A stretch of 64,000 bases of DNA, from contig NZ_JAHDTI010000001.1 in NCBI RefSeq assembly GCF_018531495.1, forward strand, positions 1 to 64,000. The letters run 5' to 3'. The notes beneath the pieces were generated by a model, which was not told the DNA's origin, ran no database searches, and was given only the letters and a program-made list of their open reading frames with translations. Positions 44,782 to 54,112 of this stretch are shown here, one piece after another (within the stretch, counting starts at the first letter, position 1; each line of letters starts with the position of its first letter). The stretch comes from Nonomuraea sediminis (GTDB taxonomy: Bacteria > Actinomycetota > Actinomycetes > Streptosporangiales > Streptosporangiaceae). The translations under genes and the position numbers were made by a program.

Positions 44782-45243
44782 CTACCCCGCCCTGCCAAAG
44801 TCTTCTGGAGTGATCGTGTCAAGGAACTCCTTGAACTTCTCCACCTCTTCCTCCTGGTCGTCAGGGATGACCACTCCGGCCTCCTGGACGACCTCCTCGC
44901 TGGCGAAGATGCGCGCACCGGTGCGCAGTGCGAGCGCGATGGAGTCCGACGGCCTGGCACTGACCTCGACCCCGTTGGAGAAGACCAGGTCGGCGAAGAA
45001 GATGCCGTCGCGTAGGGCGACGATGTTGACAGCGCGCAGGCCGACGCCGAGCGCGCTGAGGACGTCTCTGAACAAGTCATGCGTCAGGGGCCTCGGAGGT
45101 GGCTCCTCGGCCTGAGCGAGCGCGATCGCGGTCGCCTCGGTCATGCCGATCCAGATGGGCAGGAACCGCTCCCCGTGTGCCTCCTTAAGCAGAACGATTG
45201 GCTGATTTGTGGGCATTTCTACGCGAACACCCACGACCTCCAT
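44782..45243 (-). CDS. bifunctional nuclease family protein (DUF151, Rv1829-like)
   Basis: This protein of about 153 aa has the DUF151 core: VGVRVEMPTNQPIVLLKEAHGERFLPIWIGMTEATAIALAQ, RPLTHDLFRDVLSALG, and VSARPSDSIALALRTGARIFASEEVVQEAGVVIPD with an acidic C-terminus. Plant members have RNase and DNase activity; in actinobacteria the role is unproven. The start is ATG 45243, though a GTG at 45249 with GGAGC upstream is nearly as good. The gene order MerR-DUF151-FtsR-GarA is conserved. Confidence 0.92.
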   Translation of the reverse strand: MEVVGVRVEMPTNQPIVLLKEAHGERFLPIWIGMTEATAIALAQAEEPPPRPLTHDLFRDVLSALGVGLRAVNIVALRDGIFFADLVFSNGVEVSARPSDSIALALRTGARIFASEEVVQEAGVVIPDDQEEEVEKFKEFLDTITPEDFGRAG

Positions 45244-45330
45244 CTGCAACACGGGCTGCTCCGTATTCGACTGGCCATGTGACCCGGCTCTTCTGCATTT
45301 CAACGTAACACCGCGCGGGGCCCTCACGCC

Positions 45331-45984
45331 TCATCGGCCCAGAACGCTCCTGACGCCCGTCCGCACCAGCGCGGCGTGCAGGTCGAGCAGCAGGCTCGAC
45401 AGCTCCCTGGCCACCTCGTCGGCCTCGCCGATGGCGCCGGGGGCGCGACGTTTCAGAATCGGGGCCACGGTCTGCTCGACCAGGCCTGTCTCGCGCTCGG
45501 CGGCGGCCTTGACAGCGCGCAGATGGCGCGGGTGCAGGCCGAAGTGGGCCAGGGCGCCGACGCTGCGGGCGATCTTGAGCGCCTCCTCGTCGTAGCGGCG
45601 GGCCCTGTCCGAGAGCAGGCCGTAGTCCTCCAGCTCGGTGAGCGTCTCCTCCTCGATGCCGGCCGCCTCGAGCAGCTCCTCGCGGCTGAGGCGGATCTCC
45701 TTGGCCTGCTGTACGGCGTGCGGACGGCCGAAGGACTCGGCCATCTTGTCCTTGATCACCCGCAGCGGCAGGTAGTGGTCACGCTGCTCGGTCAGGATGA
45801 AGCGCAACTGCTCGACGTGCAGGTGGGTGAACTTGCGGTAGCCGGACGGGCTGCGCTCGGGCTCGATGAGCCCCTCACCCTCGAGAAAGCGGATCTTGGA
45901 GATGGTGACGTCGGGGAACTCGCCTTGGAGCAGGGCGAGCACCTCCCCGATGCTCATGTGCGAGCGCGCCGCCTGAGCACTCAT
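45331..45984 (-). CDS. ftsR: FtsR-type MerR regulator (Rv1828-like)
   Basis: This 217-aa regulator has an N-terminal MerR helix-turn-helix (MSIGEVLALLQGEFPDVTISKIRFLEGEGLIEPERSPSGYRKFTHLHVEQLRFILTEQRDHYLPLRVIKD), a linker and a second helical domain (LSREELLEAAGIEEETLTELEDYGLLSDRARRYDEEALKIARSVGALAHFGLHPRHLR). The homologue in Corynebacterium glutamicum, FtsR, activates ftsZ. The ATG overlaps the GarA stop (ATGA), so they are translated together. The symbol is assigned from sequence and synteny only. Confidence 0.92.
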   Translation of the reverse strand: MSAQAARSHMSIGEVLALLQGEFPDVTISKIRFLEGEGLIEPERSPSGYRKFTHLHVEQLRFILTEQRDHYLPLRVIKDKMAESFGRPHAVQQAKEIRLSREELLEAAGIEEETLTELEDYGLLSDRARRYDEEALKIARSVGALAHFGLHPRHLRAVKAAAERETGLVEQTVAPILKRRAPGAIGEADEVARELSSLLLDLHAALVRTGVRSVLGR

Positions 45985-46493
45985 GCCTGGGCGTGGCTCC
46001 GCTGCAGGAACAGGAGGCGGAACTTGCCGATCTGCACCTCGTCGCCGGAGTGCAGCCCAACCTCCTCGATGCGCTCCCTGTTGACGTAGGTGCCGTTGAG
46101 GCTGCCCACGTCGCGCACGGAGAACACGCCGCCGGGGTGACGGTAGAACTCCACGTGGCGCCGGGAGACGGTGATGTCGTCCAGGAAGATGTCGCTCTCC
46201 GGGTGGCGCCCGGTGGTCGTCAGGTCCTTGTCGAGCCGGAACCTGCTGCCCTGGTTGGGGCCCCTGGTCACGGTCAGCAACGCCGCGCCTGGCGGCAGCT
46301 GCTCGACCAGCGCACGCTCCGCCAGGAGCATGTCCCCTGTCTCAGCCTCGTATGCCTCGATTCCCGCGACGGAGATCGTCGACGTCGTGTCCCCCGCGAC
46401 CTCGGGCCTGGTCAGCGGTGAACCACACCGGGAACAGAAACGGGCATCCTCGGGGTTGGCGTGCCCGCACTGCGTGCAGTAGACGCTCGGCAT
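45981..46493 (-). CDS. garA: GarA-type FHA-domain protein with N-terminal zinc ribbon
   Basis: This 170-aa regulator of central metabolism has a zinc ribbon CTQCGHANPEDARFCSRCG at the N-terminus, a flexible segment with Thr residues that kinases could modify (GDTTSTISV, EAETGDM), and a FHA domain (RFRLDKDLTTTGRHPESDIFLDDITVSRRHVEFYR...VGSLNGTYVNRERI). In mycobacteria GarA binds 2-oxoglutarate dehydrogenase and glutamate enzymes unless phosphorylated near the N-terminus. The ETT-type site is less clear here, so the switch may differ. The start is ATG 46493; a TTG further up is unlikely. It is coupled to ftsR. Confidence 0.9.
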   Translation of the reverse strand: MPSVYCTQCGHANPEDARFCSRCGSPLTRPEVAGDTTSTISVAGIEAYEAETGDMLLAERALVEQLPPGAALLTVTRGPNQGSRFRLDKDLTTTGRHPESDIFLDDITVSRRHVEFYRHPGGVFSVRDVGSLNGTYVNRERIEEVGLHSGDEVQIGKFRLLFLQRSHAQA

Positions 46494-47321
46494 CGATCGG
46501 CTCGGCCTCCTACCGCGAAGACGCGGCAACGGTGCTCGGGGCGCGCCTCGCTTCGCTCTTCAAGTTTGCGAATGCCGCAACTTACGCTGATCAGCGAGAA
46601 AGGTCAAGGCGGGGCACCGCGCGACTGGTTTGGACGGTGACAAAGTTACCGCCGCTCCAGTCCCGGGTCCATCCGCACCGCTCTCTCTCCGCATTGATCT
46701 TATTCACGTTCCAGCCGTCTTTCATCCCCTCATCCGCCACAGTCTCCCGGCCGCGCCGACTACTCACCGTCACACTTCCCCCCTGCGCCCCTCCTGGCGC
46801 TCGCCCACCCCCAACCCAAGACCCACCCCTCCCAAGCGCCCCCAGCACCCCTACAGCCTCCCCTGCGCCCTTCTCACGTCCACGCCAGGCCTTGCGACGT
46901 ACGGCGAGCCGCCCCACCGCCAGTCGCCGCACTTCGGCTGAGATCTGTCCAGGGAGACGCCACGCCAGCAGGACGTGGCGGGCCACCGTAACGCCTCCAG
47001 TGATCGTGGCACCCAGGCCTCCGGTCCCCCGCCGTACCGGGCGCCGCCTTCCACCGTCCCCCTCCCCACCGACCCGGCGCCTGAAAGGCCGCACCGCGGG
47101 CACCAAGACGCCCTTCCTCTCCCGGGCCCCGCCCCCGTCCGGCGCCTCGTACGGCGGGCAAGGGAACCGTGGTGCCTGGGTCACGAAGGGCCGTGGCGGC
47201 GGGCAACCGTCATCGACTCGCCGGAAGCGCCGGTCGCGGGCCCTCGGCCGCAGTACGGCGGGCGGCCGTGGGCGGCGGCCCGCCGTACAACATCATGGCC
47301 AGATCGTGGCCAGAACAGGAG
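46494..47321. repeat. 828-bp gene-free region with two interspersed repeat copies
   Basis: No gene is supported between garA (start) and the GDP-mannose pyrophosphorylase gene (end). One inverted copy of the family spans about 46893-46985, with stem GTACGGCG (46899-46906) / CGCCGCAC (46925-46932) and the flank GTCTCCCTGGAC on the minus strand, as at 23300. A second copy runs 47150-47290 and ends in an 11-bp perfect stem, GTACGGCGGGC (47253-47263) / complement (47278-47288). In M. tuberculosis this place holds gcvH and membrane-protein genes, so the region may mark a deletion. The part next to garA is A+T-richer (46560-46750) and probably contains its promoter. Confidence 0.65.
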
Positions 47322-49823
47322 TCAACGGCCGGTCGCTCTTTCGACGATGCGCGCCCAGCGTTCGAGGAGGGATTGGGCGGAGTCGACGTCCTGGGCCTCG
47401 GCCCACAGGGCGGTGACGGGGTCGCTGGCGGCGGGCAGGATGAGGACCCAGCTGCCGTCCTGGGCGGCGACGCGGACGCCGTCGGTGGTGTCGACGCGGT
47501 GGCCCTCGGCTTCCGCGGCCTCGATGACCGAGCGCATGACCGCGCCCTTGGCCGCCCACGGGGTGGGGACGGTGCGTTTGAGCAGTTTGGCCTCGGGGAT
47601 GCGGGCGTCGATCTGGCTGAGCGACAGCCGGGTGCGCGCCACCAGGCCGAGCAGCCGCATGAAGGCCGCGAGCCCGTCGATGCCGGCGCTGAACTCGGGC
47701 ACGATGAAGCCGCCCGCGCCGTCGCCCGCGAAGACCATGTCGTCGCCCTCGGCGGCGGAAGTGAGGGCGTCCAGTGCCGTGGAGGTCCATTCGACCTGCA
47801 CGCCGTGGAAGCGGCAGACCTGCTCGGCGACCCGCGTGGTGGTGACGGGCAGCGCGACGCGGCCGCGGCGGCGTTCGGCGGCGACCAGGTCGAGGACGAC
47901 GAGCAGGGCGCGTTCCTCGCCGATGAGCTGGCCCATCTCGTCCACCAGCGCGATGCGTTCGCCGACGGGGTCGAAGCGGACTCCGAAGGCGGCCCGCGAG
48001 GAGCTGACGAGCTCCGACAGGCGCTGCAGGTCGCGGCGGCGCTCGGCGAGGGTCTCGGTGGGCGAGATGTCGTCCAGGCGGGCGTTGACGGTGAGCACCT
48101 CGATGCCGACGCGGCCGAGCAGGGTGGGCAGCACCAGCGAGGAGGTGCCGCCCGCGCAGTCGACGACGACCTTCATGTCCCGCACGCCCGTCATGTCGAT
48201 GCGGCGCAGCAGTTCGTGGGCGTAGTCCTCGACGACGCGGGAGGGGTAGGTGAGCTCGGCGATCTCGCCGGGGAAGGCGCGGCGGAACTCCTGGCGGGAG
48301 AAGACCCGCTCGAGCTTGCGCTGCGCGGTGGGCGGCAGGTCGGCGCCGCGGGCGTCCATGACGATGATGTCGACGCTCTGCGGGTCGCCGGCGGTGGTGC
48401 GCAGCGCGATGCCGCCGGAGGACGACTCGCGGGAGGTGTGGAAGCGGGCCACGGGCAGCGGCGCGGCCTCCAGGTCGAGCACGTTGATGGCGCTGGCGGT
48501 CAGCGCGCTGATCACGGCCCGCTTGAGCGCCCGCGCGGCCAGCGAGGAGTCGCGGGAGGTGACGACGCTCTCGCCCTTCTTCAGCGTGGTGGCGTAGGCG
48601 CTGGCCAGCCGTACACACAGTTCGGGGGTGATCTCCACGTTGACCAGGCCGCTGACGCCGCGCGGGCCGAACAGGCTGCGCTGGCCGCGCGACTCCCAGA
48701 TGACGCTGGTGTTGACGACAGCGCCGGCCTCGACGGTCTTGAACGGGTAGACGCGCACGCCGCTGGAGACGTAGGCCTCGGCCTCGATGACGCACTCGTC
48801 GCCGATGATCGCGTCCTCCTCGATGCGGGCGCCGGTCATCACGTCGGTGCTCTTGCCGATCACGCAGCCGCGCAGGTTCGTGCCGGGCCCGAGGTAGACG
48901 TTGTCGTGGATGACGGCTCGGTGCAGGAAGGCGCCCTCGCGTACGACGGCGTTGTTGCCGAGCACGGTGTACTCGCGCAGCTCGGCGCCCGCCTCGACCT
49001 TGGCGTAGTCGCCGATGAGCAGCGGGCCCTTGAGCACGGCGTCGGGGTCGACGGTGGCCGACTCGGCGACCCAGATGCCCGGGGAGCGTTCGAAGCCGCC
49101 GATGTCCACGCGGACGCGTCCGGACAGGGCGTCGGCCTGGGCCTTGAGGTAGCTCTCGTGGGTGCCGACGTCCTCCCAGTAGCCGTCGGCGACGTAGCCG
49201 TAGAGCGGGGCGCCGCGGGCCAGCAGTCTGGGGAAGACGTCGTGGGCCCAGTCGACGACCTCGCCGGCGGCCACCTCGTCCAGGATCTCGGGTTCCATGA
49301 CGTAGATGCCGGTGTTCACCGTGTCGGAGAAGACCTGGCCCCAGGTCGGCTTCTCCAGGAAACGCTGCACCCGGCCGAGCTCGTCGACGATGACGATCCC
49401 GAACTCCAGCGGGTTCGACACCCGCTTCAGCCCGACGGTGACCAGCGCCGAGTTCTCCCGGTGGAAGCGGATCATCGCCGATAAGTCGACATCGGTCAGG
49501 GCGTCGCCGGAGATGACCAGGAACCGGTCGTCCCTGAGGCGGTCGGCGGCGTTCTTGACGCTGCCGGCGGTGCCGAGCGGCAGGTCCTCGGTGGCGTACT
49601 GCAGGCTCATGCCCAGCTCGTCGCCGTCGCCGAAGTAGTTGCGCACCAGCGCGGCCAGGAACTGCACGGTGACCACGGTCTCGGTGATGCCGTGCCGTTT
49701 GAGCAGCCGCAGCACGTGTTCCATGATCGGACGGTTGACCACGGGAAGCAGGGGCTTGGGCTGGTTGGCGGTCATCGGGCGCAGCCGAGTCCCCTCCCCG
49801 CCCGCCATGACGACCGCCTTCAC
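47322..49823 (-). CDS. mannose-1-phosphate guanylyltransferase fused to a degenerate phosphomannomutase
   Basis: This 833-aa protein starts with a nucleotidyltransferase domain ([36 protein letters not shown], residues 1-235). A left-handed beta-helix of hexapeptide repeats follows (about 250-370: [27 protein letters not shown]). From about 380 there is a phosphohexomutase domain. That domain lacks its catalytic residues: the phosphoserine loop TASHNP appears as TTAGDP (about 472-478) and the metal loop DPDGDR reads DPVGER. The enzyme should make GDP-mannose or another NDP-sugar, while the mutase half is probably structural or regulatory. GTG start; GAAGGAG lies in the end of the PgsA-type gene, 4 bp upstream. 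Confidence 0.88.
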   Translation of the reverse strand: MKAVVMAGGEGTRLRPMTANQPKPLLPVVNRPIMEHVLRLLKRHGITETVVTVQFLAALVRNYFGDGDELGMSLQYATEDLPLGTAGSVKNAADRLRDDRFLVISGDALTDVDLSAMIRFHRENSALVTVGLKRVSNPLEFGIVIVDELGRVQRFLEKPTWGQVFSDTVNTGIYVMEPEILDEVAAGEVVDWAHDVFPRLLARGAPLYGYVADGYWEDVGTHESYLKAQADALSGRVRVDIGGFERSPGIWVAESATVDPDAVLKGPLLIGDYAKVEAGAELREYTVLGNNAVVREGAFLHRAVIHDNVYLGPGTNLRGCVIGKSTDVMTGARIEEDAIIGDECVIEAEAYVSSGVRVYPFKTVEAGAVVNTSVIWESRGQRSLFGPRGVSGLVNVEITPELCVRLASAYATTLKKGESVVTSRDSSLAARALKRAVISALTASAINVLDLEAAPLPVARFHTSRESSSGGIALRTTAGDPQSVDIIVMDARGADLPPTAQRKLERVFSRQEFRRAFPGEIAELTYPSRVVEDYAHELLRRIDMTGVRDMKVVVDCAGGTSSLVLPTLLGRVGIEVLTVNARLDDISPTETLAERRRDLQRLSELVSSSRAAFGVRFDPVGERIALVDEMGQLIGEERALLVVLDLVAAERRRGRVALPVTTTRVAEQVCRFHGVQVEWTSTALDALTSAAEGDDMVFAGDGAGGFIVPEFSAGIDGLAAFMRLLGLVARTRLSLSQIDARIPEAKLLKRTVPTPWAAKGAVMRSVIEAAEAEGHRVDTTDGVRVAAQDGSWVLILPAASDPVTALWAEAQDVDSAQSLLERWARIVERATGR

Positions 49824-49827
49824 CCGA

Positions 49828-50409
49828 TCACTCCTTCTTGGCGTCCGCTACGAGCTGCCGCACCTGTACGACATACAACAACCCTGCCCACCAGTACAGG
49901 CCAGTCCCCCACAGCGCGAAAGCCCAGCCCGCAACCCTGGAGATATCGGCATACCACCCCGTATGGGATGCAAGGAAGAGGAGCGGAAAGGCATACATAA
50001 GGCAGAACATGGCTGCCTTGCCCAGGAAATGCACCTGGAGTGCCTTGTAGCCGTGTTTGCGGAGTACGGGGGCGAAACTCACGACGAAGAGTTCGCGACC
50101 CAGGATCACCGCGACCAGCCACCACGGGATGACGTCCCGCAGCAGCAGCCCGACGATCGTGGAGAACACGTAGAGCTTGTCGGCGGCCGGGTCGATCAGC
50201 CGGCCCAGGCGGCTGGTCTGGTTGAACGCCCGCGCGATCTTGCCGTCCAGCCAGTCGGTGAACCCGGCGACCGCCAGCAGCGCGATCGCCCACCCGTCAG
50301 CCTTCGGCCCCAGAATCAGCCAGAGGAAGACAGGGACACCGAGGAGGCGCAGGAAGCTCAGCAGGTTCGGAACCGTCCAGATCCGGTCCTCGGCGGAAGT
50401 TTCGCTCAC
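49828..50409 (-). CDS. CDP-alcohol phosphatidyltransferase (PgsA-type)
   Basis: This 193-aa membrane enzyme has about five to six helices. It transfers a phosphatidyl group from CDP-diacylglycerol to an alcohol. The family motif is complete: D52-x2-D55-G56-x2-A59-R60-x8-G69-x3-D73-x3-D77 in [28 protein letters not shown]. It could make phosphatidylglycerophosphate or a related lipid. The start is GTG 50409 with AGGG 8 nt upstream; the longer frame upstream runs through a repeat and is not credible. It is coupled by a 4-bp gap to the GDP-sugar gene, an arrangement also found in other actinobacteria. Confidence 0.9.
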   Translation of the reverse strand: MSETSAEDRIWTVPNLLSFLRLLGVPVFLWLILGPKADGWAIALLAVAGFTDWLDGKIARAFNQTSRLGRLIDPAADKLYVFSTIVGLLLRDVIPWWLVAVILGRELFVVSFAPVLRKHGYKALQVHFLGKAAMFCLMYAFPLLFLASHTGWYADISRVAGWAFALWGTGLYWWAGLLYVVQVRQLVADAKKE

Positions 50410-50494
50410 GCAGCAGACCCTACTGCGTGGATCGCGCCCGACTTTCTCCCACCCAACAGGAATTTCTCCAGCCCAGAGCTCCCTCTTCTCCGGG

Positions 50495-50596
50495 GGAACC
50501 GTGACGGCGGGAAGCGTCATCGACTCGCCGCACGCGCCGCGCACGGGTCCTCAGCCGAAGTACGGCGGGCGGCCGGTGGGGGTGGCTCGCCGTACA
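50495..50596. repeat. interspersed GTACGGCG repeat copy after trpF
   Basis: The run GTGACGGCGGGAAGCGTCATCGACTCGCCG, then ACGGGTCCTCAGCCGAA, then stem GTACGGCG (50560-50567) / CGCCGTAC (50588-50595) matches the copies at 39205-39352 and 47150-47290. It lies 26 bp beyond the trpF stop codon on the minus strand and probably ends the trpF transcript. Confidence 0.7.
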
Positions 50597-50620
50597 GGAC
50601 AAGATCCGCCGAGGGCAGTG

Positions 50621-51217
50621 TCAGGAGCGGGCGGCGGTGAGGAAGGCCTGGATCAGGGGGGTGCTCTTGATGCCGGGGGAGGTTTCGACGCCGCTGGAGA
50701 CGTCGACCCCCCAGGGGGCGGCGGCCGCGATGGCGGTGCGGACGTTGGCAGGGGTGAGGCCGCCCGCCAGGAGCCAGTGGCCGGTGGGGCGGCCGTGGAT
50801 GGCCGCCCAGTCCCACGCCTGGCCGGAGCCCGCGTGGGGCGCGTCGACCAGCAGCAGGTCCTCGTCGAAGGCGCCGCAGCGCAGGTCGGCCGAGGAGTCG
50901 ACGGCCCTGATGAGCGTCCTGGACAGGTCCTTGAGCGCGGTGAAGTGGGAGTGCGGGTGCTTGGGCCCGTGCAGCTGGATGGCGCGCACGCCGGAGGCGA
51001 GCACCGCCTCGCGCACCGCCTCGGGCTCCTCACCGCGGAAGACGCCCACGGTGAGCACGTGGCCGGGCACCAGGGCGGCGAGCTCGGCCGCCCGCGCAGG
51101 CGTGATCTGGCGGGGGCTGCGGGTCATGACCAGCCCGATGGCGTCGGCGCCCGCCTCGACGGCCGCCTCGACGTGCTCGGGCTCGCTGAGCCCGCAGATC
51201 TTCACGAACACCCTCAC
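50621..51217 (-). CDS. trpF: phosphoribosylanthranilate isomerase TrpF
   Basis: This 198-aa (beta/alpha)8-barrel isomerises N-(5-phosphoribosyl)anthranilate in tryptophan synthesis. VKICGLSEPEHVEAAVEAGADAIGLVM carries the general-base Cys8, and IQLHGPKHP, LLVDAPHAGSGQAWDW (catalytic Asp) and LLAGGLTPANV (phosphate site) are all present, followed by GVDVSSGVETSPGIKS. GTG at 51217 is preceded 3 bp upstream by the stop of a small membrane-protein gene, so the two are co-transcribed. Other trp genes are not nearby. Confidence 0.94.
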   Translation of the reverse strand: MRVFVKICGLSEPEHVEAAVEAGADAIGLVMTRSPRQITPARAAELAALVPGHVLTVGVFRGEEPEAVREAVLASGVRAIQLHGPKHPHSHFTALKDLSRTLIRAVDSSADLRCGAFDEDLLLVDAPHAGSGQAWDWAAIHGRPTGHWLLAGGLTPANVRTAIAAAAPWGVDVSSGVETSPGIKSTPLIQAFLTAARS

Positions 51218-51220
51218 AGG

Positions 51221-51628
51221 CTAGCGGCGCCGAGCGGCTCCGGGCGACCAGGACCAGATGACCATGGCGCCGATCAGGCCGAACAGCAGCACGCCGTTGG
51301 GCAGGTGGGCGCCGAGCCAGAGCCAGGTGACGTGCTGCAGCCCGCCCACGATGAACAGGGCGACGCTGGCCAGGGCGGGCCATCCGGCGCCGCGTCCCGG
51401 CCGCCAGACCAGGATGGCCAGGACGATCTGGATGAGGGCGACCAGGTGGACGACCAGCCCGGCCATGACGTGGGCATCGGCGAGCGCCCCGTTGGTGGCC
51501 ACGGCCTGGCCCGCGAAGGAGGCGGCGACCAGCAGCGCGGCGGCCTGGGCGATGATGACCAGGCGCAGGCTGTAGAGCAGGCCGGGCGTGACGCGCCTGA
51601 CCGCCGGCGGGGCGAGGGTTTCCTGCAT
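51221..51628 (-). CDS. small four-helix membrane protein, unknown
   Basis: This 135-aa protein has about four membrane segments (LRLVIIAQAAALLVAASFAGQA, HVMAGLVVHLVALIQIVLAILVW, ALASVALFIVGGLQHVTWLW, NGVLLFGLIGAMVIWSW). The His residues at helix ends and the overall layout resemble small haem-associated or DoxX-like membrane proteins, but I cannot assign a family. The ATG at 51628 heads a two-gene unit with trpF. Confidence 0.75.
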   Translation of the reverse strand: MQETLAPPAVRRVTPGLLYSLRLVIIAQAAALLVAASFAGQAVATNGALADAHVMAGLVVHLVALIQIVLAILVWRPGRGAGWPALASVALFIVGGLQHVTWLWLGAHLPNGVLLFGLIGAMVIWSWSPGAARRR

Positions 51629-51692
51629 CGGTGTGATCCTTTCCTGAGTGGGAGAAGGACCACAGGATGTCCGTCAGGAGATCAACGGGTCG

Positions 51693-52391
51693 TCACCCTG
51701 CCGGTGGACTCGAAAGTCCGCCCCGGGGCGGACGCACCGGGCGGAAGGCGGCGTCCACGAGCCCTGAGCGGTGGGCGACGACGGCGGCCTGGATCCGGTT
51801 GCGCAGCCCGAGCTTGTCCATCGCGGCCGCGATGTGGGTCTTGACCGTGGTCACGCCCACGTGCAGTTCCTCGGCGATCTCGGCGTTGGACAGGCCGGTG
51901 CCGACCAGCGCGAGCACCTCCAGTTCCCGTTCGGTGAGCCCGGCGGGCGGCGGCGCGGCGGCCTGCTCCTCGGCGGCCAGGAAGCGCTCAAGGACGCGCC
52001 GCAGCACCGACGGGGCCAGCAGCTGCTCGCCCGAGGCGGCCCGGCGGACGGCGTCGACCATGCGTTCCGGCTCGTCGTCCTTGACCAGGAAGCCGACGGC
52101 TCCGGCGCGCAGCGCGGCGTAGACGTTGGAGTCCTCGGCGAAGGTGGTGAGCACGACGATCCTGGTGGCGGGGCGGGCGGCCAGCACCCGTTTGATCGAC
52201 TCCAGGCCGTCGACCCTGGGCATGCGCAGATCCATGAGGATGACGTCGGGCAGGTGCCGTTCCGCCAGCCGTACGGCTTCCGCGCCGTCGTCGGCCTCGG
52301 CGACCACCTCCATGTCGCCCGCCGCCTGCAGCAGCATCTTCACGCCCGCCCTGACCAGCGCCTGGTCGTCGGCGATGAGCACGCGGATCAT
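51693..52391 (-). CDS. NarL/LuxR-type response regulator
   Basis: This 232-aa response regulator has a receiver domain IRVLIADDQALVRAGVKMLLQ with the phospho-acceptor Asp in PDVILMDLRMPRVDG, conserved Thr in VVLTTF and Lys in FLVKDDEPE. The C-terminal LuxR helix-turn-helix is LTERELEVLALVGTGLSNAEIAEELHVGVTTVKTHIAAAMDKLGLRNRIQAAVVAHR. It is the cognate partner of the histidine kinase, whose stop codon it overlaps (ATGA). The regulon is unknown. Confidence 0.95.
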   Translation of the reverse strand: MIRVLIADDQALVRAGVKMLLQAAGDMEVVAEADDGAEAVRLAERHLPDVILMDLRMPRVDGLESIKRVLAARPATRIVVLTTFAEDSNVYAALRAGAVGFLVKDDEPERMVDAVRRAASGEQLLAPSVLRRVLERFLAAEEQAAAPPPAGLTERELEVLALVGTGLSNAEIAEELHVGVTTVKTHIAAAMDKLGLRNRIQAAVVAHRSGLVDAAFRPVRPPRGGLSSPPAG

Positions 52392-53983
52392 GCCGAGCCC
52401 CTGGCGGCGGGCAGGCTGGCGGCCAGCAGCCAGCCGCCGTCCTCGTCGGGTCCGGCGCGCAGCGTGCCGCCGAGGGCTTTGACCCGTTCGCGCATCCCGG
52501 CCAGTCCCTGCCCGGAGGAGGGCAGGCGGTCCATGACGGTGGGCGGGCGGCCGTTGCGGATCTCGATGGCCAGCCCGTCGTCGGCGGTGGCCACGCTGAC
52601 CCGGACCTTGGTGCCGGGGCCGGCGTGTTTGAGCACGTTGGTGAGGCCTTCCTGAACGATGCGGGCCGCCGAGGCGCGAGCCACGAGGGGCGCGCCGTCG
52701 GAGGCGGGGTCGAGTTCCAGGTCTACCAGAAGCCCGGCGGCGGACATGCGTTCGGCGGCCTCGCGCACCACGTCGGCGGGGTCGGCCAGCAGGTCGGGCT
52801 GCCTGTCGGGGTCGCGCAGCAGGTCGAGCAGGCCGCGCAGGTCTTCAAGCACCTGGTGGCCGGTGTCGCGGATGTCCGACAGGGCGTCGGCGACGGGCCC
52901 GTCGGGGGCGGCGTAGCGGGCGGCGCTGGCGCGCAGCACCATGGCGCCGACGTGGTGGGCGACGATGTCGTGCACCTCGCGGGCGATGCGCTCGCGCTCG
53001 GCCAGTTGGTCGGCGCGCACCTGGGCGACGGCCAGGCGGGCCGACTGGGAGGAGCGCAGCCGTTCCGCGGCGGCCGCGGCCTGCCTGGCGCCCAGGTAGC
53101 GGCCGATGGCGATGGGCGTGGCCACCAGCGCCATCAGCACGGCGGTGCGGAACGGCGTGACCTCGGTGCCCGGTTCGACGACCGCGACGGCGGCCAGCAG
53201 GCATCCGGCGAAGTAGGCGGCCGCGGTCCAGATCCACGAGGCCACCCGCATGGCGAACACGCCCAGCGCGATCAGGGTGAGGATCAGGCAGGTGTTGGCC
53301 ACCTCCTGCAGGTAGGTGTCGGCGGCGAACAGCAGCGCGCCCTGGAACAGGAACACCATGCCGGGCAGCCGCCTGGCCACCCCGAGCGAGAGCCCGCCGA
53401 ACACGGCGAACATGCCGACCACCCAGACGGGCAGCGAGCTGCTGTGCCAGGTGGTCCAGGTGCTCAGCACGGTGTCGGCCACACCGCCGCCGGCCAGCAG
53501 GATGTCGGGCGTGATGTCGCCCTCCTCCAGCCGCCCGGCGGGTCCGCGCAGGTAGGCGCCGACAACGGCGGGGAAGCCGGGCACCAGGACGGAGTAGATC
53601 CAGGAGTTGGCGGTGAAGGCCAGGCCGGGGTCGGCCATGTTGAACGCGGTGGCGGCGACCGCGGCCACCAGCGCGATCGGGATCGCCCGCCAGCCGGAGC
53701 GGTGCGCCACCACGCCGACCGCCACGCACAGCAGGATCTGGGCGGTGTTGGAGGTGAACGCGCCGATCTGGTCGGTGAAGACCAGGAAAGCCGACAGGTA
53801 GAGGCTGATCGGCAGCGGCCACTTCCTGACCAGGCCCATGGGCGCGCCGACCAGGATCGCGAAGGGCAGCACCATCACCTCGGGCAGGCCCTGCGCCAGG
53901 CCCGCCTTGCCAGACAGCAGCAGGTCGAGCCCTATTCCCGAGACCGCCAACAGGATGTCGAGCGGCATTCCACGCCAACGCAT
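52388..53983 (-). CDS. sensor histidine kinase, HisKA_3 (NarX/DesK-like) family
   Basis: This 531-aa membrane kinase has about ten hydrophobic helices in residues 1-295, a dimerisation/phospho-acceptor helix (ERERIAREVHDIVAHHVGAMVLRAS with H338) and a C-terminal ATPase with N-box VQEGLTNVLKHAGP and G-box SGQGLAGMRERVKALGGTL. The multi-pass sensor could detect a membrane-borne or small-molecule signal. The start is ATG 53983, with GTG 53989 possible. The next gene, the LuxR-type regulator, overlaps the stop. It is divergent from a methyltransferase gene. Confidence 0.92.
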   Translation of the reverse strand: MRWRGMPLDILLAVSGIGLDLLLSGKAGLAQGLPEVMVLPFAILVGAPMGLVRKWPLPISLYLSAFLVFTDQIGAFTSNTAQILLCVAVGVVAHRSGWRAIPIALVAAVAATAFNMADPGLAFTANSWIYSVLVPGFPAVVGAYLRGPAGRLEEGDITPDILLAGGGVADTVLSTWTTWHSSSLPVWVVGMFAVFGGLSLGVARRLPGMVFLFQGALLFAADTYLQEVANTCLILTLIALGVFAMRVASWIWTAAAYFAGCLLAAVAVVEPGTEVTPFRTAVLMALVATPIAIGRYLGARQAAAAAERLRSSQSARLAVAQVRADQLAERERIAREVHDIVAHHVGAMVLRASAARYAAPDGPVADALSDIRDTGHQVLEDLRGLLDLLRDPDRQPDLLADPADVVREAAERMSAAGLLVDLELDPASDGAPLVARASAARIVQEGLTNVLKHAGPGTKVRVSVATADDGLAIEIRNGRPPTVMDRLPSSGQGLAGMRERVKALGGTLRAGPDEDGGWLLAASLPAARGSA

Positions 53984-54112
53984 GGGCACACGGTATCCGC
54001 CAAGTACCAGCCGGCCGATCCTCCCGGCGGAGGAGTCCGCCTCCTCCAAGTGGCCGCAACAACGTCCCGACGGCGGAGGGGAGCAATGGGTGACGCACCG
54101 TAGTGTCGTGTC

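Noticed and set aside
46591..47184. 197-aa minus-strand frame upstream of garA
   Set aside because: Made largely of the interspersed repeat and low-complexity Arg/Gly sequence, with no domain.
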